Of a stretch of DNA of 64,000 nucleotides, positions 27,403 to 37,926 are shown piece after piece. This DNA comes from Acidimicrobiia bacterium. Lineage in GTDB: Bacteria > Actinomycetota > Acidimicrobiia > Acidimicrobiales > Bin134. The position numbers were made by a program, and so were the translations under genes. Positions within the stretch are counted from its first letter, which is position 1, and every line of letters begins with the position of its first letter. The notes below the pieces were generated by a model that was given only the letters and a program-made list of their open reading frames with translations, did not search any database and had not been told where the DNA came from. The stretch is from assembly GCA_009842675.1 (NCBI GenBank), contig VYEX01000065.1:1-64000 (forward strand), in the 5' to 3' direction.

Positions 27403-29874
27403 CTATACCACCACATTGACCAGTTTGGGCGGGCGGGCAATGACCCGCCGGGGGTCTCCGCCGTCCAGGTATTGCTGCACCCGCTCTGACGCCAGGGCTA
27501 GCGCCTCGGCATCGGATTCGGCGATGTCGGCGGCCACCTCGATGCGGTCGCGCACCTTCCCGTTCACCTGCACCACCATGGTCACTGTCTCCAGCACCAG
27601 CTTGGCCTCGTCCGCAGTCGGCCACGGCTCGGCGTGGATGTTTCCGCCCCGGCGCATCTCCCACAGCTCGGCGCAGATGTGGGGCACCATGGGCGCCATC
27701 ACCAGCAGCAGGGAGTCGACGGCAAAGGCCAGCGTGTCGTGGTGGGGGCCGTCGTCTGATTGCACGTAGCGGTACAGCTCGTTGGTGAATTCCATGCAGC
27801 CAGCCACGGCGGTGTTGTACGACCAGCGGTCGAACTCCGAGGTGATGCGGTCGATGAGCCGGTGGGTGGCGGCGTCAATGGCGAGATCGGCCTCGGTCAC
27901 AGGGCCTGATCGGGCCGGATTGGCCCGCTCCGCGGTGCCCGCGGCCAGCCGCCACAGCCGGCCCAAGAAGCGGTTACAGCCCTCGAGACCGAAGTCCTCC
28001 CAGTCCACATCCTCGGCAGGGGGCTTGACCTGCAAAATGGCCAACCGCAGCGCGTCGGCGCCATGGGCGTCGATGAAGTCCTCGGGGGCCACCAAATTGC
28101 CCCGCGATTTGGACATCTTCCCCCCGCCCATACGCACCATGCCCTGGGTAAACAGCCGCTGGAAGGGCTCCCGCAGACCGGCGGGGGCCACCCCCAAATC
28201 GGACAGCGCCCGGGTGAAGAACCGGGCGTACATCAAGTGCAAGATGGCGTGCTCCACCCCGCCGATGTACTGGTCCACCGGCAGCCACCGTTCCAGCGCC
28301 TCCTGGCTGAACGGCAGCTCTTGGTTGTGGGGATCGGCGAAGCGCAGGAAATACCACGAGGAGTCCACGAAGGTGTCCATGGTGTCTGTCTCCCGGCGGG
28401 CCGGGCCGCCGCAGGCAGGGCAGGTGGTGTTCAAAAAGCCGGGGTGATCCACCAGCGGAGAGCGGCCGGTGGGCATGAAGGCCACGTCGTCGGGCAAACC
28501 CACCGGCAGGTCTTCGTAGGGCACCGGCACCGCCCCGCACGCGTCGCAGTACACAATGGGGATAGGACATCCCCAATAGCGCTGACGGGACAGCAGCCAG
28601 TCGCGCAGCCGATAGTTCACCTTGCGCTCGCCGATGCCCTGGTCTTCCAGCCAGTCGATGGCCGCGGCCTTGGCCTCGTCCATCCACAGGCCGTTTAGCC
28701 ACTCGCTATTTATGGACGGGCCGTCGCCGGTGTAGGCCTCACCGTCGAAGTCCTCAGGGGGCTGCACGGTGCGGATGATGGGCAAGCCGTAGGCGGTGGC
28801 GAATTCCCAGTCGCGCTGGTCCTCGCCAGGCACAGCCATGATTGCTCCGGTGCCGTAGGTGGTGAGCACGTAGTCGGCCAAGAAAAGCGGGATGGGCTGG
28901 CCGGTGAATGGGTTGACCACCCGTGTGCCGGTGTCCACCCCTCGCTTGTCGGCCGGCCCGGCCACCGACAGCCGCTCAACTTCGCTGCGGGCCGCCACCG
29001 TGGCGATAAACGTCTCTACCTCAGCCCGGCGTTCCTCGGTCACCAGCTCGGGCACCCTGACATGCTCGGGAGACATGACGGCGAAGGTCATTCCGAAGCT
29101 GGTGTCGGGCCGGGTGGTGAATACCGCGATCCCATCGACGTCGTCGCGGGGATTGCCGTCTTCGTCGGCGATCGGCAAGGTGAAATCGGCGCCCTCGGAG
29201 CGGCCTATCCAGTTGCGCTGCATCGTCTTGACCCGGTTGGGCCAGTCCAAACCGTCGAGGCCGTCGAGCAGTTCCTCAGCGTAAGCGGTAATGCGGTAGA
29301 ACCACTGCTCTAGCTCTCTCTGCTGGGCCAAGTTGCTACAGCGCTCGCAGGTTCCGTCGGCCAACACCTGCTCGTTGGCCAGCACCGTCTGGCAGCCGGG
29401 GCACCAGTTCACCGGAGCTGTGGCCCGGTACACCAGCCCGGCCTCGTAGAACTTCAGGAAGATCCACTGGGTGAAGCGGATGTAGTCGGGGTCGTGGCTG
29501 CTCAGTGTGCGACGCCAGTCGTACACCGCGCCGATGCGACGCAACGACGAAGAGAGCCGCTCGATATTGGCTTCGGTGTGGACCCGTGGGTGGGTGCCGG
29601 TCTTGATGGCGGCGTTCTCCGCGGGCAGGCCGAAGCTGTCGAAGCCGATGGGCGAGAGCACGCCGTCGCCCTGCATGGTGCGGTAGCGCACCAGCAGGTC
29701 GCCGAAGGTGTAGTTGCGGACGTGGCCGATGTGGGCGGGGCCGCTGGGATACGGGTACATGCTCAGCACGTAGTAGGGCGGGCGGGAGTCGTCGTTGTCG
29801 ATGTCGTAGGTGGCGTCGTCGATCCAGCGCTGCTGCCATTTGGGCTCGATAGCCGCCGGTTCGTAGCCGTCCAT
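27403..29874 (-). CDS. leuS: Leucyl-tRNA synthetase
   Basis: 823 aa class I synthetase. The HIGH motif appears as PAHIGH near residue 47, the editing domain as [18 protein letters not shown] near 340, and KMSKS as [11 protein letters not shown] near 575, with an anticodon-binding C-terminal domain. It charges tRNA-Leu and edits mischarged products. The gene ends 7 nt from the convergent P450 stop and is divergent from tRNA-Ala. Confidence 0.97.
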   Translation of the reverse strand: MDGYEPAAIEPKWQQRWIDDATYDIDNDDSRPPYYVLSMYPYPSGPAHIGHVRNYTFGDLLVRYRTMQGDGVLSPIGFDSFGLPAENAAIKTGTHPRVHTEANIERLSSSLRRIGAVYDWRRTLSSHDPDYIRFTQWIFLKFYEAGLVYRATAPVNWCPGCQTVLANEQVLADGTCERCSNLAQQRELEQWFYRITAYAEELLDGLDGLDWPNRVKTMQRNWIGRSEGADFTLPIADEDGNPRDDVDGIAVFTTRPDTSFGMTFAVMSPEHVRVPELVTEERRAEVETFIATVAARSEVERLSVAGPADKRGVDTGTRVVNPFTGQPIPLFLADYVLTTYGTGAIMAVPGEDQRDWEFATAYGLPIIRTVQPPEDFDGEAYTGDGPSINSEWLNGLWMDEAKAAAIDWLEDQGIGERKVNYRLRDWLLSRQRYWGCPIPIVYCDACGAVPVPYEDLPVGLPDDVAFMPTGRSPLVDHPGFLNTTCPACGGPARRETDTMDTFVDSSWYFLRFADPHNQELPFSQEALERWLPVDQYIGGVEHAILHLMYARFFTRALSDLGVAPAGLREPFQRLFTQGMVRMGGGKMSKSRGNLVAPEDFIDAHGADALRLAILQVKPPAEDVDWEDFGLEGCNRFLGRLWRLAAGTAERANPARSGPVTEADLAIDAATHRLIDRITSEFDRWSYNTAVAGCMEFTNELYRYVQSDDGPHHDTLAFAVDSLLLVMAPMVPHICAELWEMRRGGNIHAEPWPTADEAKLVLETVTMVVQVNGKVRDRIEVAADIAESDAEALALASERVQQYLDGGDPRRVIARPPKLVNVVV

Positions 29875-29965
29875 CGCCGCTCAATCTACCGACCTTCCGG
29901 CAACAGCCAATAACCATTACCTATGTGGGTCAGCACTATGGCGGCTGTTAGAGTTCCCTCTTCGC

Positions 29966-30042
<77 letters not shown>

Positions 30043-30061
30043 CCTGTACGGGCACCAGGGG

Positions 30062-30430
30062 TCAGCTTGCCGCTCGGTACATGATGATATCGGAGGGAAC
30101 CAGCCGCTCTTTCGCCGGGTCCACGGCCAAGGCCAACCCCTGTAGTGTGTAAGCCCCCAACAGCACCGGACCATCGTCCTCGCCAAATGCCACCAAGGTC
30201 CCCTCACTCTCGCCTTCCACCGTCACCCACGCCCGGCCGTAGTTCATGAGTATCCGCCGTCCGTCAGCCAGATGGATTCGCCGCGTACCGACAGGCTTCA
30301 CCCCCAGTTCGCGCAGCAGACGGTCGGGCAGCATGGTGTAGAAGGAACCGGTATCCACCATCTCCTCGACCTCCATGGACTCCCCGCCTTCTGCCGCTGA
30401 GATCTGGATTGGCACTGTGAAGATTCCCAT
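30062..30430 (-). CDS. Retropepsin-like (clan AA) aspartic protease
   Basis: 122 aa, the size of a single-domain retroviral-type aspartic protease that works as a dimer. The catalytic triad is visible as VDTGSFYTMLP near residue 25, and the second conserved segment as VLLGAYTLQG near 91. Bacterial members are poorly characterised; some are membrane-linked regulators, but this one has no signal or membrane helix. It stands alone next to tRNA-Ala, behind an AT-rich gap with a palindrome that contains TTGACA. Confidence 0.82.
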   Translation of the reverse strand: MGIFTVPIQISAAEGGESMEVEEMVDTGSFYTMLPDRLLRELGVKPVGTRRIHLADGRRILMNYGRAWVTVEGESEGTLVAFGEDDGPVLLGAYTLQGLALAVDPAKERLVPSDIIMYRAAS

Positions 30431-30460
30431 GCCGGAACGCTATTAGAACGCAATCCAGGT

Positions 30461-30480
30461 TGTCAATCAACAGATTGACA
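30461..30480. promoter_or_regulatory. Palindrome containing a -35-like TTGACA upstream of the aspartic protease
   Basis: TGTCAATC-AACA-GATTGACA is a perfect 8-bp inverted repeat in an unusually AT-rich gap. On the minus strand the proximal arm gives TTGACA, followed after about 15 nt by TAATAG, close to a sigma-70 promoter for the protease gene. The palindrome could therefore be an operator overlapping the -35 box. It could instead stabilise the 3' end of the beta-glucosidase transcript, whose stop is 5 nt away. Confidence 0.45.
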
Positions 30481-30484
30481 TGAT

Positions 30485-33016
30485 TTATATTGTAAGTTCA
30501 TTAAGCTGCACCTCGGCGGCATGGACGAGGTTGGCGCTGGAGCGGGCGATCCAGATGGTGTAAGTGCCGGGGTCGACGTACCAGCCAGGATCGGTGCGCT
30601 TCTCTGATTCGCCCGCGGGAACCGGGCTGCCGATGGCGAGGCCCTGAGGCGACTGGTCACCGGGGTCGTAGTAGGCGAAGGCCCGGCGGGTGAGCACGAT
30701 GCGGGCGGTGGTGCGCTCGCCGGGGGCCAGGTGGACCTTGGCGAACCCCTTCAACTCCCGAACCGGGCGGTGCAGCAGCGACGGAGGCGGTTCCACATAC
30801 ACCTGCACCACATCGCTGCCTGACCGGTCGCTGGTGTTGACCACGTCGACCTCCACGATCACCGGGTCGGCCATTTCGGCATCGCCTCCGCCCGTCACCC
30901 GGGGCGCAGACCATTCGAATGCGGCGTAGGAAAGGCCGTGTCCGAAGGGCACAGCTGGCTCAATGGCCCGGGCGTCAAACCAGCGGTGGCCGATATGCAA
31001 ACCCTCGCCGTAGCGAACAACCCCGTTTTCGCCCGGATAGTTCAGGTACGCGGGGTTGTGCTCGTAGCGGGCGGGAACGGTCATGGTCATACGCCCGCCG
31101 GGGTCGGCCTGGCCGAACAGCACGTCGGCCACCGCGTTCCCCATCTCCTGGCCGCCGAAGCCAGCCACCAGCACCCCGGCCACCTCATCAGCCCAGTCCA
31201 GATTGCACGCTCCCCCGGTGTTCACCACCACCACGGTGTTCGGATTGGCCGCGGCCACCTGTTTGATCAGTTCAGGCTGGTCACCAGGCAAGTCGAAAGA
31301 GTCACGGTCGCGGCCCTCGGTCTCCCAGTCAGAGTTGGTGCCCACCACCACCACGGCGACATCAGCGGCGGTCGCCGCCTCCACTGCTTCGCCGATCAGA
31401 TCCCGATCAACCTGCGACTTGAGGCCCACTCGGGCCCCGCACAGCATGAAGCTGTCCCGGCTCGAGTACTCGATGACGATGGGCGCCTCGCGGCCGGCGG
31501 TTAGCTGGACCGGCGAGGTGATCACCTCCGAGCCCATCCCGAAGAAGTCATCGCCCTTGGCGTATTCCCCCTCAGTGGCGTCCAAAACCACCTGGCCGTC
31601 GAGCAGAACCCGACAGCGTCCGAGCTGGACGAGTCCCAGGGAGTACTCCCCGGTGTCCTCGGCCACCAGCACGCCCGACGCCCGAACCGAGAACGCCTCG
31701 GGGTTCACACCTGGTCCCGGCTCGCCAAAGAAGACCATCTCAGCCGACGCCGATTCTCGAGTGTGCACCACCGGGCCCGACCAGTCGTGGCCGTTGAAGT
31801 ACTCCAACCGGAGCTTTCCCTTCAGCATCGGGGCCGATAGCGCAATCAGGGAGCGCTCGATGTCGCAGCCCTGGGAATAGCTGATGTCCAAATGGCCGTA
31901 CTCCTCGCCCAGTGCATCCATCAAGCTCACATTGCGATAGGCCTGCACGGTGGCCGATCCGCCGCCCATGATCTGGGCCTTGCGAGCGTTGGGGCCAATC
32001 ACCGCCAGCGTCCCCGACATGGACGGATCCAGGGGCAGCACCCCGTTGTTGGCCACCAACACCGTCCCCGCCGCGGCCGCCTGCCGCACCAACGCTCGGT
32101 CCTCGGGGCGATCCAGCTCGTCCTCTCGCCCGGGCTCGCAGCCATCGGGCCCGTCGAAGGCTCCGGTTCGCTCCAACAAGCGCAGCACATCGCCGGCAAT
32201 GCGATCGAGATGGCCCTCGTCCATCTCCCCCGCCGCCAGTGCCTCACTGATCGGGCCACGGTTGTACCACTGGCCCGGCCCGGGCATCTCCAAACTCAAG
32301 CCGGCCCGGGCCGATGCCGCGGTGGACCGGGCCGCGAACCAGTCGGAGACCACGAAACCGTCGAAGCCCCACTCTTGGCGCAGCACCTGGTTGAGCAGCC
32401 ATTCGTTTTCGGAGCAGAAGGTCCCGTTGAGCCGGTTGTAGGCGCTCATCAGCCCCCATGTGCCGCCTTCTATCACCGCATACTCGAACGGCACCAGGTA
32501 CAGCTCCCTCAGCGTGCGCTCGTCCACCTGCGAGTCGATGGTGTTGCGCTCGAATTCAGAGTCGTTGGCCGCAAAGTGCTTGGGCGTGGTGGCCACTCCC
32601 CGCGACTGCACGCCCCGCACGAATGCGGCGGCCACCAAACCGGACAGGATCGGATCCTCGCTGTAGCACTCGAAGTTGCGTCCTCCCAGCGGGTTGCGGT
32701 GCAGGTTGATAGTGGGGGCCAACAGCACTCGGCACCCCTTGGCCCGGGCCTCGTCTCCCAAGAGCCCGCCCAACCGTTCGACCAGCTCAGGATCCCATGT
32801 GGCCCCCAGCACTGCCCCGGCCGGAATACACGCCGTGGCAGTGCCGGTGCCCAGCAGCCCACCGCCCCGGGCCCCGTTGGGCCCATCGGTGACGCCGATA
32901 GCTGGGATGCCCGCGGCCGGAAAGCTCTTCGTGGTCCAGATGGCCTCGCCGGCCACCAGGTCAGCCTTCTCTTCGGTGGTCAGCGCAGCTAGTCGCGTCT
33001 CGATTGATTCCGACAT
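30485..33016 (-). CDS. Glycoside hydrolase family 3 beta-glucosidase with PA14 insertion
   Basis: 843 aa without a clear signal peptide, so probably cytoplasmic. The GH3 N-terminal barrel includes KHFAANDSE and the nucleophile region GFVVSDWFA near residue 240. The second domain is interrupted by a PA14-like beta-barrel (about 395-535; YFNGHDWSG and later segments), and a fibronectin III-like domain closes the protein. This layout is that of fungal and bacterial PA14-type beta-glucosidases that trim plant or algal oligosaccharides. The MFS gene lies directly upstream on the same strand (4-nt gap), suggesting a transport-hydrolysis pair, although MFS DHA2 members are usually exporters. Confidence 0.92.
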   Translation of the reverse strand: MSESIETRLAALTTEEKADLVAGEAIWTTKSFPAAGIPAIGVTDGPNGARGGGLLGTGTATACIPAGAVLGATWDPELVERLGGLLGDEARAKGCRVLLAPTINLHRNPLGGRNFECYSEDPILSGLVAAAFVRGVQSRGVATTPKHFAANDSEFERNTIDSQVDERTLRELYLVPFEYAVIEGGTWGLMSAYNRLNGTFCSENEWLLNQVLRQEWGFDGFVVSDWFAARSTAASARAGLSLEMPGPGQWYNRGPISEALAAGEMDEGHLDRIAGDVLRLLERTGAFDGPDGCEPGREDELDRPEDRALVRQAAAAGTVLVANNGVLPLDPSMSGTLAVIGPNARKAQIMGGGSATVQAYRNVSLMDALGEEYGHLDISYSQGCDIERSLIALSAPMLKGKLRLEYFNGHDWSGPVVHTRESASAEMVFFGEPGPGVNPEAFSVRASGVLVAEDTGEYSLGLVQLGRCRVLLDGQVVLDATEGEYAKGDDFFGMGSEVITSPVQLTAGREAPIVIEYSSRDSFMLCGARVGLKSQVDRDLIGEAVEAATAADVAVVVVGTNSDWETEGRDRDSFDLPGDQPELIKQVAAANPNTVVVVNTGGACNLDWADEVAGVLVAGFGGQEMGNAVADVLFGQADPGGRMTMTVPARYEHNPAYLNYPGENGVVRYGEGLHIGHRWFDARAIEPAVPFGHGLSYAAFEWSAPRVTGGGDAEMADPVIVEVDVVNTSDRSGSDVVQVYVEPPPSLLHRPVRELKGFAKVHLAPGERTTARIVLTRRAFAYYDPGDQSPQGLAIGSPVPAGESEKRTDPGWYVDPGTYTIWIARSSANLVHAAEVQLNELTI

Positions 33017-33020
33017 GGCC

Positions 33021-34441
33021 TTAGGGTCTCACACCGGGTCGACTGCCTCGCAGTCCACGTCGAACAAGGGCGGTGCCGGAGGGGAAGGCGACCACAATCA
33101 CTATCGCGGAGGCCGCATAGGTGGCGATGACCCAGATCCAGGCCCGCTGGAAACCGCCCAGCGGGTCGCCGCTGGGCACCGAGTTGAACAGGGCAATCAC
33201 CACGGCAATGCCCAGCGCGAAGCACACCTGCTGAACGGTGCGGGTGGTGGCGTTGGCGATGGCGAAGCGAGCCGGCGGCACGTCGCTCAACGCCGCGCTA
33301 ACGAACGTGGCGATGGACAGCCCCACGCCGATACCAAGGATCACGTTGGCGGGCAGGAATACCGAGAAGTAGGCCGACGACTCCCCAGCACCCACTAGCA
33401 GCAGCAGGTACGACAGCCCGCACAGCACAACCCCCGAGGTGAGCAGCCAACGGTGCCCCCATCGATCGGCCAACCGCCCAATGGGAACGGACAGCGCCGA
33501 TGCGATGATCGGCCCCGGTGTGAGTCCGAGACCGGCTTCCAGCACCGTGAGCCCCCACAGGTCTTGGAGCAATAGCGAGCTCATCAAGAACCCCGGCACG
33601 AACCCCAGCGCGTACAGCCCGAACGAGGCGGTGGCCGCCCAGAACGACCGGTGGCTGAACAGGCTGAGGTCGAGCAGCGGATTGGGGTGCGACCGCGACC
33701 GCCAGATCACAAACGGCAACAAGACGACTCCCAGCAACGCGAAGACGATGATGCGGTAGTCGCCATAGCCCCAGCCCTCGCCCTGGACGATGGCCACCAT
33801 GACCAGCGCCAAGGCCAGGGTGCCAATCGGCACCCCCACCACATCGAGGCGGCCTTCGGCTTCCTCGTCGCGCGACTCCCGCACCAAGCGGGCGGTAGCT
33901 GCGAACACCAGCGCGGCGATGGGCAAATTGACGTAGAAGATCCACCGCCAGCCCAGGCCCTCTATCAACAGCGCGCCGATGGACGGGCCGAACGCCGCCC
34001 CCAGCGCGCCCATCGCCCCCCCCACATGCCGATTGCCGCCGAGCGGCGGGATACTGGGAACTCCGGCAGCACCATGGCCAACGACGACGGCATGATCAGC
34101 GATCCGCCCATGGCCTGCACCACTCGGGCGGCGATAAGAATCTCCACTCGGGGGGCCACTCCGCTGAGCAGCGAGCCGATAGCGAAGATCACCAAGCCGA
34201 GATTGAACATCTTGCGCCGACCCTGGCGGTCGGCCAGCCGCCCCGAAAGCAGCAGGAACGACCCCACCGTGATGGAGTAGCCGCTCACGATCCATGACAG
34301 CGCGGCGTTGGAGGCATCCAGAGATCTCTGGATCGACGGGAAGGCCACGTTGACGATGGACACGTCCACCACCACCATGAACGCCGCCGCAGTGGCCGCC
34401 CCCAGCGCCAGCCAGGAGCGGCGCTCGACCGGCTCTACCAC
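33021..34441 (-). pseudogene. MFS transporter (DHA2/EmrB-type), frameshifted
   Basis: Two overlapping ORFs carry the two parts of one protein. The N-terminal frame (34441 downwards) gives VVVDVSIVNVAFPSIQ, LSGRLADRQGRRK and IGMWGG, then loses homology. The C-terminal frame (to 33021) resumes with AMGALGAAFGPSIGALL and GWRWIFYVNLP. The switch lies at a run of eight G on the coding strand (34016-34023). Nine would restore one reading frame of about 473 residues with 14 predicted helices. DHA2 proteins export drugs or metabolites by proton antiport. The break may be a sequencing error, phase variation or real decay. Confidence 0.85.
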
Positions 34442-34558
34442 AAGGCGCCTTCCATCGGGGCCACGGTAGCGGTCTGCTGCAAATTGGTCAGAACACTGGA
34501 ATTATCGGGGTCGTGCCCTTTCGGTAAGCTGAGCAAGGCCGCATACCAGGGGGACGAA

Positions 34559-36259
34559 ATGACGACGTACGACACGATCATTGCCGGCGGAATGGTGGTC
34601 GACGGGACCAGGGCCCAGCGGCTCCGGGCCGATGTGGGCATCAAGGACGGGCATATCGCCAAGATCGGCCGACTCCGGGCCTCCGATGCCGACGAGGTGC
34701 TGGACGCCGATGGGATGATCGTGGCTCCGGGCCACATCGACCTTCACACGCACTACGACGCCCAGCTCTTCTGGGATCCTTACTGCACGCTGTCGGGCTG
34801 GCACGGGGTGACCTCGATCGTCATCGGCAACTGCGGCTTTGGATTCGCACCGGTTGCCCCCGAGGATCGGGACCGGGCCATGCTGACCATGACCCGCACC
34901 GAGGCCATCCCGTTCGACGCCATGGCGGCGGGCATGCCCTGGGACTGGGTCACCTACCCCGAGTTCCTGGACGCGGTGGACCGCACCCCCAAGGCGGTCA
35001 ACATGCGGTCGTTCTTCCCGCTGAATCCGGCGCTGAACTGGGTGTTGGGCTACGAGCGGGCCAAGGCCGGCGAGATGCCCACCGACGAGGAGCATGCCCA
35101 GCTAAAGGCGCTGCTGCACGAGGCCATGGACGTGGGGGCCGGCGGCTGGTCGGTACAGCGGCTGCGGGACTCAAACGTTCAGCGTGACCACGACGGCAAC
35201 CCCATGAACACCGACGTGATGCCCAATGAGACGCTGTTCCAGCTGGCCGAAGTGCTGGCCGAGCGCAACCAGGGTTTCATCCAGGCAACATTTGCCCCCG
35301 ACCCCGCCGACGAAACCCGAACCGAGCACCGCCGCACCTACGAGCGTCTGGCCGACATCAGCGGCCGGCCGGTGCTGTTCAACGTGATCACCCCCAACGC
35401 CCAGCGTCCCGAGCAGCATCTCAAGCAGATCGAGTGGGTGGAGAGCTGCCGCCTCCGAGGCCTGCCGATCTACGGCCAGGCGGTGACCACCGATGTCGGG
35501 TTGGCCTTCACCTTTGAGGAGTGGAACCTCTGGGACGACATGGAGGCCTGGCGGGAAGCAACGCTGGGCACCGTCGAGGAGCGCCTGGCCAAGCTGGCCG
35601 ACCCCGCCCGCCGTCCCGCCCTGAGGGATTCGGAGTCGGTGGCGGTCACCTGCCCCATCGCCGACATCGTGTTGCTGGAAGCGTCCAGCCCGCAGTACCA
35701 GCGCTACGCCGAAACCCGGGTGGGCGACATCGCCGTCGATCTGGGAGTGCACCCGGTAGACGCCATGTTGGACATTGCGGTGGCAGACAATCTGGCGGCC
35801 ACGTTCTACGCCAGCGGATCATTCAACAATCCGGACCACCTGGTCGACTTGCTGAACTACCAGTGGGCCCTGCCCGGTGTGTCCGACGGCGGTGCCCACA
35901 CCCGCTTCCTCACCGCGGGGCGGTGGCCCACGGAACTGCTCATCAACGGGGTGCGAGACCGGGAGATCATCTCGCTGGAGGACGCCCACTGGCGCATGGC
36001 CGGACTGCCCGCTCAGTGCGCCGGGTTCACCGACCGGGGAACCCTGACTCCGGGCCAGGCCGCCGATGTGATCGTCTACGACTTAGACAGCCTGACCATC
36101 GGCCCGAGCGAGAAGGTCCACGACATGCCCGCCGGCGAGTGGCGCCGGGTGCAGCGGGCCTCGGGTTACCAATACGTGCTGGTCAACGGTGAAATCACCA
36201 TCCAAGAGGACAAGGAAACCGGCACCTCCCCCGGCCGCCTCCTACGGGAAACGCTCTGA
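34559..36259 (+). CDS. N-acyl-D-amino-acid deacylase-like amidohydrolase
   Basis: 566 aa from ATG 34559, which follows AGGGGGA; the track's start 25 codons upstream is less likely. It is an amidohydrolase-superfamily protein of the D-aminoacylase branch: GHIDLHTHYDAQ carries the HxH metal motif near residue 60, VIGNCGFGFAP near 90, and SDGGAHTRF near 440 with the catalytic Asp and His. Members hydrolyse N-acyl-D-amino acids or related cyclic amides using zinc. It is divergent from the broken MFS gene. Substrate is not readable from the sequence. Confidence 0.85.
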   Translation: MTTYDTIIAGGMVVDGTRAQRLRADVGIKDGHIAKIGRLRASDADEVLDADGMIVAPGHIDLHTHYDAQLFWDPYCTLSGWHGVTSIVIGNCGFGFAPVAPEDRDRAMLTMTRTEAIPFDAMAAGMPWDWVTYPEFLDAVDRTPKAVNMRSFFPLNPALNWVLGYERAKAGEMPTDEEHAQLKALLHEAMDVGAGGWSVQRLRDSNVQRDHDGNPMNTDVMPNETLFQLAEVLAERNQGFIQATFAPDPADETRTEHRRTYERLADISGRPVLFNVITPNAQRPEQHLKQIEWVESCRLRGLPIYGQAVTTDVGLAFTFEEWNLWDDMEAWREATLGTVEERLAKLADPARRPALRDSESVAVTCPIADIVLLEASSPQYQRYAETRVGDIAVDLGVHPVDAMLDIAVADNLAATFYASGSFNNPDHLVDLLNYQWALPGVSDGGAHTRFLTAGRWPTELLINGVRDREIISLEDAHWRMAGLPAQCAGFTDRGTLTPGQAADVIVYDLDSLTIGPSEKVHDMPAGEWRRVQRASGYQYVLVNGEITIQEDKETGTSPGRLLRETL

Positions 36260-36303
36260 CCACCGCCGGATCGGGGACCCGTGGCCACTGTATCGGGCTG
36301 TAT

Positions 36304-36684
36304 CTAAGACGGCAACGGGTTTGCGGCCAGGGTGGGGCAGTCTTTCCAGAGGAGGTCGAGGGCGTAGTACTCCCGGGCTGACGAAGAGAAGATGTGAACT
36401 ACGAAGTCGCCGTAGTCCATCAGCACCCACTCGTGGTCAGTGAGACCCTCGATACAGATTGGCTTGGGACCCCCGCAGATGTCTACTGCCTCTTCGATCC
36501 GCTCGGTCAGTGCCCGAACCGCCCGAGTATTCGGCCCACTGGTGATTACAAAGTGATCGGTGATGACCAACACGTCGCCCACATCGATGATGACGGTGTC
36601 AAACCCGGGGCCCTCTTCTGCCGCGGCCGCTGCGGCCTTTACCCAATCCCACACGACCGTTGCGTCAGCGGTGCTGACGCTCAT
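36304..36684 (-). CDS. rsfS: Ribosomal silencing factor RsfS
   Basis: 126 aa. It has the RsfS core: DTVIIDVGDVLVITDHFVI, then EGLTDHEWVLMDYGDFVVHIF and AREYYALDLLW. RsfS binds ribosomal protein L14 and blocks subunit joining when nutrients are short. It is the last gene of nadD - LytR_C - rsfS, a usual actinobacterial order. Its start lies in a 19-nt near-repeat (36679-36697 and 36731-36749). Confidence 0.95.
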   Translation of the reverse strand: MSVSTADATVVWDWVKAAAAAAEEGPGFDTVIIDVGDVLVITDHFVITSGPNTRAVRALTERIEEAVDICGGPKPICIEGLTDHEWVLMDYGDFVVHIFSSSAREYYALDLLWKDCPTLAANPLPS

Positions 36685-36749
36685 GTGGCGATCACGTCAT
36701 CATCCGCGATTGTCGGGGGACGGGTATGGCGCTCATGCGGGCATCACGT
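36679..36749 (-). repeat. Duplicated rsfS start segment (52-nt period)
   Basis: GCTCATGTGGCGATCACGT (36679-36697, plus strand) and GCTCATGCGGGCATCACGT (36731-36749) agree at 16 of 19 positions. The first contains the rsfS ATG; the second contains another ATGAGCG that opens MSAIPVPRQSRMMT and stops 11 nt before the real ATG. It fits the start-duplication pattern seen elsewhere here, without an ATGA overlap on the upstream stop. Confidence 0.55.
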
Positions 36750-36756
36750 TCTCACT

Positions 36757-37926
36757 CTAACCATCCCCGGTCATCAGTTGTGAGAAATCTGCTCCGAAGG
36801 TCACCGTGATGTCGACGGAGATGTCGGGCAGTTCTTCGGCAATCACCGTGCCGGTTCCGAGAGCATCTCGAAATGCCTCAGCATGGGGGGCGAAACCAGT
36901 GTCGTGGTAGGCGACCCTGGTGGTCTCCCAGCCGAACTCCGCGGCGTTGCCAATTCGGGTGATGTGCGCTCCGGCCCGGCTGAGCTCTCGGGCCGCGGCC
37001 TTGGTGAGCTCAAGGTCGCCAACGCCGTTGAGCAGCCGGACTTTGGGCAGGCTCCCGTCCACCGCCGAGATGGGAAACGGGATGATCTCGTTCACCTGCC
37101 TGCGAACGAACTCCGGATTCAATACCACCGATCCGCTGTCATCCACCTGCCCGACAATCGTGCTCAGCAGACTCTCTCCCTCAGCCAGGGCCCGTCCGAA
37201 TCGACCCATCCCTCGGTCAGTCTCACCAGGGATCACGTCGGGCGCTGCTGACTCCTCCACTTTCACCAGCCATCCCGTCCAGAAAGACAAGTGGCGGGTC
37301 AGTGCTTCTAGAGGCGACTCCGCCGGGCTTCGCCCCGCCAGATAGGGCCCGACATCAGCGGGGGCCAAGGTCACCAAGCCAGCCCCGTGCAGAGTCTCCC
37401 CGTCAGGACCAAGCAGTGGAACAGCACTCATGAGATCAACCGGCGCCACCGCTGACACCAGCGCCGCCCAGCCAGCGTCGTCCACGACCTGTGTCTCGCC
37501 GGGGCGGACCCCCAGAAGCTCAGCCACCGAATCGGCCACTCCAGTACTACCGGACTCGGCCCAGCGGTCCCTGAGGAGTCCGTTGGAGGTCATCGTTTCG
37601 GGGGGAATGAACAGAACCGCCCCCTCAGTCCCTTCGTCGGTCAGCACCAGCAGCGTGACCCCATGGAGGCGGTCGCCATTGGCATGAACCAACAGCAGCG
37701 TGGGTGTCGGGTCTACGAATGCCTCATACCCGGGCGCGGCAGGATCGATCGGGTCGCCGACCACGGTGCCGTCACTGCTGCCTGATATGGCCGACCACCC
37801 CAGCCAGACCAAAAGCGGCACCGCAGCGGCCAGCACCAGAAGCAGCAGTGGCCAACCCCAACGCCACCAGCGGGGCAGGCTTCCCTTTGGCGCAGCGCCT
37901 TCCGCGCTCGGCGGGGAATCACCCAT
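36757..37926 (-). CDS. Membrane-anchored LytR_C-domain protein
   Basis: 389 aa from ATG 37926; the track's longer start runs into nadD. A short cytoplasmic tail is followed by one membrane helix (about 20-42, WWRWGWPLLLLVLAAAVPLL), an extracellular region resembling a diverged LytR-CpsA-Psr domain, and a C-terminal LytR_C domain (KVRLLNGVGDLELTKAAARE). LCP enzymes attach glycopolymers to peptidoglycan, but I could not find the usual LCP arginine/aspartate signature, so catalysis is uncertain. The gene overlaps the nadD end by 8 nt. Confidence 0.82.
   Translation of the reverse strand: MGDSPPSAEGAAPKGSLPRWWRWGWPLLLLVLAAAVPLLVWLGWSAISGSSDGTVVGDPIDPAAPGYEAFVDPTPTLLLVHANGDRLHGVTLLVLTDEGTEGAVLFIPPETMTSNGLLRDRWAESGSTGVADSVAELLGVRPGETQVVDDAGWAALVSAVAPVDLMSAVPLLGPDGETLHGAGLVTLAPADVGPYLAGRSPAESPLEALTRHLSFWTGWLVKVEESAAPDVIPGETDRGMGRFGRALAEGESLLSTIVGQVDDSGSVVLNPEFVRRQVNEIIPFPISAVDGSLPKVRLLNGVGDLELTKAAARELSRAGAHITRIGNAAEFGWETTRVAYHDTGFAPHAEAFRDALGTGTVIAEELPDISVDITVTFGADFSQLMTGDG

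Noticed and set aside
29875-29965. T-box or riboswitch upstream of leuS
   Set aside because: The gap is only 91 nt, shared with tRNA-Ala; a 7-bp inverted repeat (AACAGCC/GGCTGTT) is present but no T-box core sequence.
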